This document shows, piece after piece, positions 1 to 5,120 of a DNA stretch of 6,614 nt; the first letter of the stretch is position 1; each line of letters begins with the position of its first letter. The notes beneath the pieces are model-generated. The model did not search any database, was not told the DNA's origin, and worked only from the letters and a program-made list of their open reading frames with translations. Where the stretch lies: contig URHY01000093.1 in assembly GCA_900547815.1 (NCBI GenBank), forward strand, positions 1-6,614, in the 5' to 3' direction. A program made the position numbers and the translations under genes. The DNA comes from an uncultured Solobacterium sp. GTDB lineage: Bacteria > Bacillota_I > Bacilli_A > Erysipelotrichales > Erysipelotrichaceae.

Positions 1-49
1 AATTCCAATGTGTGCCTTGAAGCAAAGCGGAAAGGAATGATAGGTTAAG

Positions 50-412
50 ATGAAGGCTGAAGAGTATATCAATCAACATGTTGATCCTTGTATTAGAAAA
101 TATGAGGAATTATCGAATAAGTATCATAAGATTCATATGGGTTTAATGATTGCTTGTTTTAGTTGTTTTATTGGTGTGATTATACTAAATGTAGTTTATA
201 CCATAGTTCCTGTTATTTGGCTGATTTTGGCTAGTATTGTTTGTACTTTAGGTGGTTTATTCTTGTTTTTCTTTGATAGTTTGAATGGGTATTTGGCAAT
301 GTCTTTAGAATATAAATATAAGGCGGATTCTTTGGGTTATGAAAAGTATTTATATAGCGCAAAAGAGAATGGCTTTAAAGGTTTTGCGTATCGTTGCGAG
401 AAATATATGTAG
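50..412 (+). CDS. Small two-TM membrane protein, function unknown
   Basis: I do not recognise this 120-residue protein with certainty. Residues 1-29 are polar and probably helical, with several Tyr, Lys and Glu residues. Two hydrophobic segments at about 30-52 and 53-75 are split by a short Pro-containing turn near residue 54, so the protein is probably a membrane hairpin with both ends in the cytoplasm. Residues 76-120 are polar and rich in Tyr and Lys. This layout (short helix, paired TM segments, helical tail) resembles the 2TM proteins grouped as SLATT or DUF4231, some of which are predicted membrane effectors of nucleotide-signalling conflict systems. No partner gene of that kind is visible, so the link is weak inference. 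The ATG at 50 has TAGG at 41-44 and a better AAAGGA at 31-36, which is rather distant. Short open stretches ending at 40 and 48 could be the tail of an upstream gene, which would make this the last gene of an operon. A strong terminator follows directly. Confidence 0.7.
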   Translation: MKAEEYINQHVDPCIRKYEELSNKYHKIHMGLMIACFSCFIGVIILNVVYTIVPVIWLILASIVCTLGGLFLFFFDSLNGYLAMSLEYKYKADSLGYEKYLYSAKENGFKGFAYRCEKYM

Positions 413-418
413 TGTTTT

Positions 419-446
419 GACGGTTAGAAATAGCCGTCTATTTTTT
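419..446 (+). terminator. Intrinsic terminator after the 2TM gene
   Basis: GACGG (419-423) pairs with CCGTC (434-438). The stem extends by three more pairs (one G-T) to close a GAAA tetraloop at 427-430. A T-rich run to 446 follows. It starts seven bases after the stop codon and separates the small membrane gene from the LCP unit. Confidence 0.88.
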
Positions 447-452
447 GTGAAT

Positions 453-482
453 TTGCCAAAAAGCATGAAATTATTATATAAT
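453..482 (+). promoter_or_regulatory. Sigma-A type promoter of the LCP gene
   Basis: A -35 hexamer TTGCCA (453-458) and a perfect -10 TATAAT (477-482) are separated by 18 bp. This lies between the upstream terminator and the LCP ribosome binding site, AGGAG at 512-516, which is 8 nt before the ATG at 525. Transcription would start near 489, giving a leader of about 35 nt with no room for a riboswitch. I see no clear operator. Confidence 0.8.
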
Positions 483-524
483 ATGAAATTGTGAGCCAAA
501 GAAGAGTATATAGGAGATTTATTT

Positions 525-2288
525 ATGCCTAAAAAAAATGTAAAGAATGGTAAGAATAAAAAGAAGCAAAAGCGTGTAATCAGTAAATTTTTAAGTATAT
601 TTATGATGATTGCGTTAGCTCTTTTGATTTTTCAAATTGTAAATTTAAACTTATTACCACTCAAATTTATGGTATTAGTTTCTTTAGTCTTGATTATTTT
701 GGCGTTGATTGTATTGATACTTTTAAACTATAAGTCTAAGAAAGTATTTTCAAGACTATTTATGGGATTGATTGCACTATGTATGTGTGTGGGTTTAGCT
801 TTTGGCAACTATTTCGTATATAAAACGGATAATGTGTTTGAGGATGTGACAAGTCTTGCGGACAGTAAGGCCACTTCAACTTCGATTGTTGTGATGAAGA
901 CTTCATCCATTCAAAAGGAAAGTGATTTGTCGGGGGCTAAGATTGGTACGATGTTAGCAATGGATGAAGAAGCTACAAATCGTATGTTGAAGGATTTGGA
1001 TGCAGACAAGATCAAATATTCGACAAAGGATTATTCGAATTTGGATGAAATGATGGAAGGTTTTTATAATAATGAAGTGGATGCGATTTGTTTGAACGAA
1101 AAGTATCGTGATATCTTGCATGAGAGTGAGGCTTATTTTAATTTTCAAACAGATTCGCGTGTTGTTCATCAAAATGTGCATTATGAAAAGGTAGAGAAGA
1201 ATGATAATCCAAGTGATTCGGTAAATAATATCACAAAGGATGCGTTTACGGTATTGGTGAGTGGAAATGATTCGTATGGTACTTTACAAGATTCTAATAC
1301 GCGTAGTGATGCCAACTTATTATTAACTGTTAATCCAAAAACAGGAACGATTTTAATGACAAGTATTCCTCGTGATTATTATGTTGAACTTGTATGTCCT
1401 AAAGGTGAACAGGCTTGTCCTGCGGGTAGTTATGATAAGTTAACCCATTCTGGTTTAATGGGCGTAAAGAGTACGGAGGAAACGATTGAAAAGGCGTTGG
1501 GTATCAACATTAATTATAATGTTCGTATCAATTTCTCTAGTGTTGTAAGTTTAGTTGATGCCTTGGACGGTATTGATTTGGATATTAAAAAAGGCGAAGA
1601 AGTGGATGTTTTCTATACGAATTCTCAGCCTGGTCTAAGTGTTGGTAAGCATCATGTGGATGGAGAAACAGCCTTAGCTTTTGCGCGTGAAAGACATGCG
1701 TATGTAGATGGTGACAACCAGCGTGTTCGTAACCAACAAAAAGTATTTAAGGCGATGTTTAAGCGTATGGTTTCGCCTAAGATGATCACAAACTATGGTA
1801 AGTTTATGGATGCCTTAGCTGTTGCGTTTGACACAAATATTTCTGGAAATGAAATCAGTAAGTTTGTGAAGTATGAATTAAACAATTTGCCAAAATGGAA
1901 GATTGAATCGTATGCGATCGTTGCGGATGCGGATTATCAATTTTGTTATCAATCACAATCATATGCTTCTGTAGTTATGCAAAATGATGTGATGAATGAA
2001 ATTGCCAAAGAAAAGATTCAAGCTGTATTAGATGGAAAGAGTTCAAGTACAGTAAAGGATACTTCTGGTTTTTCGCAAACACCAAATGCGGATAATGCCA
2101 AGGGAAATACTGAAGAATTAGAGTCTATGGGAATTATTAATAATAGTCCGTCTTATGATTATAATTATGACTATGACTATGACTATAGTTATGATAATAG
2201 CCAAGACTATAGTCAGGACTATAATCAAGATAACAGTTATGATGATTCGTATCAAGATGATAGCTATTATGAACAAGATTATGATTAA
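525..2288 (+). CDS. LytR-CpsA-Psr (LCP) glycopolymer transferase
   Basis: LCP enzymes move teichoic acid or capsule-type glycopolymers from a polyprenyl-pyrophosphate carrier onto peptidoglycan, outside the membrane. A very basic cytoplasmic start (residues 3-17) is followed by three TM segments at about 22-40, 47-67 and 78-98. An extracellular accessory region at about 118-225 looks like part of a periplasmic-binding-protein fold (SGAKIGT, then DAICLNEKYRDIL). The catalytic LCP domain runs from about 240 to 475. Its expected phosphate-binding residues are visible: R260 and D262 in TRSDANLLL, R283 in SIPRDYYVEL, R388 and R390 in FARERH, and R400 and R402 in DNQRVRNQQ. The order of three TMs, accessory domain and LCP matches streptococcal CpsA/Wzg. 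An unusual tail (544-587) has 14 Tyr and 14 Asp in 44 residues. The gene has its own promoter and terminator, so it is probably monocistronic. The family is certain; the polymer handled is not. Older databases call such proteins transcriptional regulators, which is misleading. Confidence 0.95.
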   Translation: MPKKNVKNGKNKKKQKRVISKFLSIFMMIALALLIFQIVNLNLLPLKFMVLVSLVLIILALIVLILLNYKSKKVFSRLFMGLIALCMCVGLAFGNYFVYKTDNVFEDVTSLADSKATSTSIVVMKTSSIQKESDLSGAKIGTMLAMDEEATNRMLKDLDADKIKYSTKDYSNLDEMMEGFYNNEVDAICLNEKYRDILHESEAYFNFQTDSRVVHQNVHYEKVEKNDNPSDSVNNITKDAFTVLVSGNDSYGTLQDSNTRSDANLLLTVNPKTGTILMTSIPRDYYVELVCPKGEQACPAGSYDKLTHSGLMGVKSTEETIEKALGININYNVRINFSSVVSLVDALDGIDLDIKKGEEVDVFYTNSQPGLSVGKHHVDGETALAFARERHAYVDGDNQRVRNQQKVFKAMFKRMVSPKMITNYGKFMDALAVAFDTNISGNEISKFVKYELNNLPKWKIESYAIVADADYQFCYQSQSYASVVMQNDVMNEIAKEKIQAVLDGKSSSTVKDTSGFSQTPNADNAKGNTEELESMGIINNSPSYDYNYDYDYDYSYDNSQDYSQDYNQDNSYDDSYQDDSYYEQDYD

Positions 2289-2313
2289 GATACCGTTAGG
2301 GTATCTTTTTTTT
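2287..2313 (+). terminator. Intrinsic terminator of the LCP gene
   Basis: GATACC (2289-2294) pairs with GGTATC (2300-2305) around a 5-nt loop and is followed by eight Ts (2306-2313). The A residues of the TAA stop codon can extend the stem against the T run, so the terminator overlaps the end of the coding region. Confidence 0.9.
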
Positions 2314-2324
2314 GGTAACCAAAT

Positions 2325-2407
2325 AATCTAGGGGTTTCCAAGAAATATCTAGGGGTCAATTTAGAGGACTGATGCCATATCGGCATGAATCTATAGCCCC
2401 CTAGATT
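2325..2407. repeat. Direct and inverted repeat cluster, probable ISL3-type element end
   Basis: ATCTAGGGGT occurs twice in direct orientation (2326-2335 and 2347-2356), offset by exactly 21 bp. The inverted form CCCCTAGATT is at 2398-2407 and complements AATCTAGGGG at 2325-2334. Between them is a small hairpin, ATGCC (2372-2376) with GGCAT (2382-2386). The cluster sits just past the 3' end of the transposase remnant, where a terminal inverted repeat and subterminal transposase-binding sites would be expected. The sequence does not prove that role. As RNA it could also fold into a branched structure with two alternative outer stems. Confidence 0.5.
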
Positions 2408-2421
2408 TGTTTTTAATGATT

Positions 2422-2463
2422 AAAAGGATTTCAGTTATGGTTATAAAACTGAGATCCTTTTTT
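2422..2463. terminator. Bidirectional terminator
   Basis: AAAAGGAT (2422-2429) pairs with ATCCTTTT (2454-2461). The stem continues through a G-T pair and six further pairs (2431-2436 with 2447-2452) to a 10-nt loop. The plus strand ends in a T run. The minus strand has a T-rich stretch beyond the stem, so it can also stop transcription coming from the minus-strand transposase remnant. It lies between convergent genes. Confidence 0.75.
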
Positions 2464-2503
2464 GTTATGTTCATTGTTCAACATTATTAAAATTTTCTAT
2501 TTA

Positions 2504-2914
2504 TTACTTTTGATTTTTCTTTTTGTATGATCCACGTTTCTTTCCTTTTTTTGAAAGAATCTGATCCATAGATTTAGGAACTCCTTTTATGCTTGGATTT
2601 TTCCTTATAGCCCATAGGATGCGATTGCGTGTATAATTGAAATCGGAGAAACCTTTGGAATCTCTTTTTAAATCTTTTGGCTTTCGATTAAAGGATTCCA
2701 TTGGTCCATTGGAAAGGCGCGCGTAATATTCTTTTTCTGTACGTGCGCTTTTTCTATACACTTTTATACGGGTGAAGGAATTAACTATAGGTCTAAGATT
2801 CCTTCTTAAGAAACCTACATGAATATAACGGATGGGCAAGCCCATCCAATACGGTAAAATAAGTCCAGTTGATACGGTGACGAAGTACGTTGAATCCGTT
2901 GTATAAGTCCACAC
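2504..2914 (-). pseudogene. ISL3-family transposase, C-terminal remnant
   Basis: ISL3 transposases are DDE enzymes, usually over 400 residues, with an N-terminal zinc finger and helix-turn-helix. Only the last part survives here, about 136 residues if read from 2914. The diagnostic block is LSNGPMESFNRKPKDLKR (residues 67-84); E73 matches the third catalytic acid, and the following GFSDFNYTRNRILWA is typical of the family's end. Recognisable similarity begins near residue 39 (NLRPIVNSF). The first 38 residues do not look like the family and contain an 18-bp palindrome at DNA level, so they are probably rearranged or frameshifted sequence. The two catalytic Asp residues and the DNA-binding domain are gone, and no ribosome binding site is evident. 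It cannot be active. The basic C-terminal tail ends next to a bidirectional terminator. Confidence 0.85.
2830..2847. repeat. 18-bp palindrome inside the ISL3 remnant
   Basis: GGATGGGC (2830-2837) and GCCCATCC (2840-2847) form a perfect inverted repeat with only AA between the arms. It falls where the reading frame stops resembling an ISL3 transposase, so it may mark a rearrangement point. Confidence 0.7.
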
Positions 2915-2968
2915 CTATATTGTAGATATAAACTATCATTCTCCTGTTGTAAGATAAAAACAGGTAAG

Positions 2969-2980
2969 TAAGTATACTTA
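2969..2980. repeat. 12-bp palindrome upstream of the istA fragment
   Basis: TAAGTATACTTA is a perfect 12-bp palindrome. It includes TATACT (2973-2978), a reasonable -10 hexamer placed about 33 bp before the IstA start, but no well-spaced -35 is clear. It may be a promoter element, a protein-binding site or part of the left end of the IS21-type element. Confidence 0.4.
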
Positions 2981-3011
2981 TCTAGTCTTGCGATTAGGAG
3001 GTGTTTTTTTT

Positions 3012-3299
3012 ATGCGAGATGTTAAAAAAGTTTTGGAAATGAGATTACAAAACTTTAGTCAGCTACAGATTTTTGTATCTCTTAAAATTTTAAGGGATAC
3101 AATAAGAAAAATTTTTAATGTAGCTGATGACAAGAAAGTGTGTTGGTCATCTGTTAAAGATCTCAGTGAATCAGATGTCCAAAATTTATTATTTGAACAG
3201 GATATGAAAATCAATTTATCCATTAAGCAACCTGATTTTGATTACATTCATAAGGAACTGTTAAAGCCAGGAACCACAATCAAACTGCTATGGTGTTGA
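3012..3299 (+). pseudogene. istA: IS21-family transposase IstA, N-terminal fragment
   Basis: IstA is the DDE transposase of IS21 elements and works with the ATPase IstB. This 95-residue piece keeps the N-terminal part: a helix-turn-helix-like region at about 12-36 ending in LRDTIRKIF, a Trp at 45 followed by an acidic linker, and the conserved DYIHKELLKPGTTIKLLW near the end (about 77-94). In intact proteins this runs on into a Glu-Tyr motif, the catalytic core and a total of several hundred residues. Here a stop codon follows immediately, and no core or istB is present. I chose the ATG at 3012 because AGGAGG (2996-3001) lies 10 nt upstream. A TTG at 2988 in the same frame precedes that site and is unlikely. 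The intact ribosome binding site next to the break suggests a fairly young truncation. No transposase function is possible. Confidence 0.82.
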
Positions 3300-3348
3300 T
3301 TGCTAAACTATTTGAATATGAAAGTTAATAATCTAATCACATTAAATG

Positions 3349-3406
3349 AAAAAGTCATAGCACAGGTTTGAATAAAATCTATTCAAATTATGTGTTATGA
3401 TTTTTT
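3349..3406. terminator. Long hairpin with T run, likely bidirectional terminator
   Basis: An outer stem (3354-3364 with 3391-3401, two G-T pairs) and an inner stem TTTGAAT (3367-3373) with ATTCAAA (3381-3387) enclose a 7-nt loop. TTTTTT follows at 3401-3406, and AAAAA at 3349-3353 gives a T run on the other strand. No intact gene feeds it. It is probably left over from one of the neighbouring elements. Apart from this and the next hairpin I see nothing in 3300-3575. Confidence 0.6.
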
Positions 3407-3440
3407 ATAATATTCTCTGTAGAAAGTGAGAAAAAGAAAA

Positions 3441-3482
3441 GAGAGTAAAATCAACGCACGCCAATGAGTTCTTTTTACTCTC
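3441..3482. repeat. Perfect 10-bp inverted repeat with 22-nt loop
   Basis: GAGAGTAAAA (3441-3450) is exactly complementary to TTTTACTCTC (3473-3482). The loop (3451-3472) is more GC-rich than its surroundings. It could be a hairpin at the end of a mobile element or a small structured RNA. There is no T run after it, so it is not a standard terminator. Confidence 0.5.
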
Positions 3483-3575
3483 CGCTCTTACAAACAAGAC
3501 TATGATAACTGTTTATAAGGCTAACGTCAATTAGGTAGATGCTGTATCATATAAAAATACACAGAGACTTTAAAT

Positions 3576-3761
3576 TTGTATTCCTTAATATGTCCTAAAT
3601 GTAAACATCATGATTTTTATAGACATGGCTATTATACTCGTAAAGTTAAATACAGAAAACATTCAGTCACTTTGCGGATCCTTCGTGTTAAGTGTTTGAG
3701 TTGTACCTCCACTCATGCAGTGCTTTTGTATTTTATCGTTCCTTATTGTCGTTATATGTAA
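3576..3761 (+). pseudogene. DUF6431-type zinc-ribbon fragment of a transposase-associated protein
   Basis: The open stretch codes for about 61 residues with a zinc ribbon of two CxxC pairs (residues 6-9 and 40-43). A basic Tyr/Arg-rich segment and the block THAVLLYFIVPY (46-57) follow. This matches the start of short proteins annotated with DUF6431, which I associate with insertion-sequence-like elements. Intact members are longer, and here a stop comes soon after the VPY motif. The stretch between that stop and 3840 contains no convincing continuation in any plus-strand frame. The only start is a TTG at 3576 without a good ribosome binding site, with an in-frame stop at 3552. I treat it as a broken fragment. 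The family name is from memory of the motif; the zinc ribbon itself is directly visible. Confidence 0.65.
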
Positions 3762-3840
3762 AACCATCTTCTAACATTTCGAGAACACCAATAATTGTAG
3801 TGCTTTTCTGTATACAAAAACCACCTTTCACTAAAGTCAA

Positions 3841-4650
3841 GCTATTCGTGAAAGAGAAGAAATCTATAAATTAATGAAAAACTATAAGCCGGATGTTGTC
3901 TATCATGCAGCCGCTCATAAACATGTTCCTTTAATGGAAGATCGTCCTACAGAAGCCATTCGCAATAATATCTTTGGAACTAAGAATGTGATTGATGCTT
4001 GTTGCGATTGTGGTATTTCAAGATTTATTATGATTTCAACCGACAAGGCAGTAAATCCAACCAATGTCATGGGAGCCACTAAACGAATGACGGAAATGTA
4101 TATGCAGTCAAAAACAACGCATTGTGGTATTCATATGGCGGCTGTTTGTTTTGGAAATGTATTAGGATCAAATGGTTCTGTGATACCAATTTTTAAAGAA
4201 CAAATCAAAAATGGAGGACCAGTAACAGTAACGTATAGAGATATTAAACGTTACTTTATGACCATTCCAGAAGCGGCCCAATTGGTTCTACAAGCCGGTT
4301 TCTATGGGAATGAAAGAGAAATCTTCGTATTAGATATGGGACAACCTGTTAAAATCTGGGACCTTGCAGACAAAATGATTCGCTTGGCAGGACTTGTACC
4401 TGGACGTGATGGACGTGATATTGAAATTAAAGAAATTGGATTACGTCCTGGTGAAAAGATGTTTGAAGAATTGGCTCTTGAAATGGAAGAGTGTCATAAA
4501 ACAGACAACAACCTAATTTTTGTTCATGAAAAAATGGATATTGATTCCAAAGTTATAGATTCTGATTTAGTTCAACTACAAGAATTAATGGAAACTACAG
4601 ATGATAAACAACAAATCAAAGATGTTTTGATAAATATGATTCAAGACTAG
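3841..4650 (+). pseudogene. capD: CapD/FlaA1-type nucleotide-sugar 4,6-dehydratase, 5'-truncated
   Basis: Intact enzymes use NAD to convert UDP-GlcNAc-like sugars to 4-keto-6-deoxy sugars for capsule, glycan or O-antigen synthesis. They have either a membrane domain and about 600 residues (CapD, PglF) or a soluble form near 330 (FlaA1, PseB). The surviving part holds the rest of the extended SDR domain. Counting from the ATG at 3874, these are HAAAHKHVP (11-19), STDKAVNPTNVMGATKR (55-71) with the Asp57-Lys58 pair and Met66 in the position that PglF fills with Met instead of Tyr, and the C-terminal GLRPGEKMFEEL block. In-frame homology starts upstream of that ATG, at IREREEIYKLM from about 3841, and a stop codon lies in frame at 3832. 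The glycine-rich NAD-binding loop and everything before it are absent, so a 258-residue product from 3874 would be inactive, and no good ribosome binding site precedes it. The break coincides with the edge of the insertion-sequence debris. Confidence 0.9.
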
Positions 4651-4664
4651 GTATGTAAATATAT

Positions 4665-4704
4665 CTATAAGTGTTGAGAATAAACTCGGCATTTTTATTT
4701 ATAG
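4665..4704 (+). terminator. Intrinsic terminator after capD remnant
   Basis: GTGTTGAG (4671-4678) pairs with CTCGGCAT (4685-4692), including G-T pairs, around a 6-nt loop. A T run reaches 4696. CTATAA (4665-4670) and TTATAG (4699-4704) could close it further. It starts 15 bases after the stop codon, so capD was probably the last gene of its operon. Confidence 0.7.
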
Positions 4705-5040
4705 CTCCTCTTTTGCAAATGGGTGGTAATTATTGAATTTCCATTCGAATTCAGAATAGTATAAGGGAAACATTCTTTTGACAAATCCATGGAATCTATA
4801 AACCAATTGACTATGATTTTATTTGGAAAGTATAATTGATGGTTATCGTTGTTGTAGTCAATCATTTCATTATTTACTTCCATTCTATTTTTTAAGATGT
4901 TCCGTCTGTATTTAATTTCCTCTCTTTGGAAATTATTATGTATTTCTTGAAATGTTCCTGTACGATCTTACTTCAATCTGTTGCCACTTCCTACATCTTT
5001 ACAAAACGTAGATACTGATTCTATTGCTTTGTTGAATACA
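4695..5040 (-). pseudogene. Unrecognised decayed reading frame
   Basis: On the minus strand one frame is open from 4967 down to the stop at 4695 (about 90 codons). The same frame continues upstream of a single TAA (4968-4970) to about 5040. An ATG at 4883 would give 62 residues but has no ribosome binding site. The translation looks protein-like: polar and charged first (FQREEIKYRRNILKNRMEV), then a more hydrophobic part (PNKIIVNWFIDSMDLSKE, SIITTHLQKRS). I do not recognise a family. The in-frame stop, the missing start and the position between a truncated gene and an imported one suggest a remnant. Chance openness in AT-rich DNA is a real alternative. The plus-strand frame from 4981 across this area overlaps the ATPase gene and terminator and is not a gene. 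Confidence 0.3.
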
Positions 5041-5045
5041 CAATT

Positions 5046-5075
5046 AAAAAGGGCTGTTCATCAGAACCCAGCCCT
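5046..5075 (-). terminator. Intrinsic terminator of the ATPase gene
   Basis: Read on the minus strand, GGGCTG pairs with CAGCCC (plus positions 5069-5074 and 5051-5056). An inner TTC/GAA pairing follows, and five Ts come after the stem (plus 5046-5050). It begins about 45 bases after the ATPase stop codon. Confidence 0.8.
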
Positions 5076-5120
5076 CGCTTTCCGTTATGTGATGGAGCTT
5101 TTGTATAGGCTACATCTTCC

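Larger units (their letters stand above)
2325..3840. mobile_element. Mosaic of degraded insertion sequences
   Basis: This stretch contains pieces of three unrelated transposition modules: an ISL3-type C-terminus on the minus strand, an IS21 IstA N-terminus on the plus strand, and a DUF6431-type zinc ribbon on the plus strand. None is complete. Each fragment stops abruptly and is separated from the next by short sequence with palindromes. The right border is set by the point where CapD homology begins in frame, about 3841. The left border is set by the repeat cluster starting near 2325. I could not identify matching terminal repeats or target duplications, so the order of insertions is inferred only from adjacency. 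Confidence 0.65.

Noticed and set aside
1..48. Possible 3' end of an upstream gene (two frames, ending at 40 or 48)
   Set aside because: Only 12 to 15 codons are visible in either frame and nothing decides between them. It may be real, but it cannot be supported.
954..1181. Minus-strand open frame of 75 codons
   Set aside because: It lies entirely inside the LCP gene on the opposite strand, has no ribosome binding site and reads as a low-information antisense translation.
2151..2285. Tandem repeat read as a CRISPR-like or satellite array
   Set aside because: The units are short, degenerate TAT-GAY codons in frame with the LCP protein, so they are a low-complexity protein tail with no spacers.
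3349..3482. IS200/IS605-type end hairpins
   Set aside because: No TnpA or TnpB fragment or recognisable guide-RNA region accompanies them, so assigning that family would be guesswork.
3692..3874. Plus-strand open frame of 60 codons joining the zinc-ribbon fragment to the capD remnant
   Set aside because: Its translation resembles neither the DUF6431 continuation nor CapD, and it overlaps both in other frames. It is a shadow across the junction.
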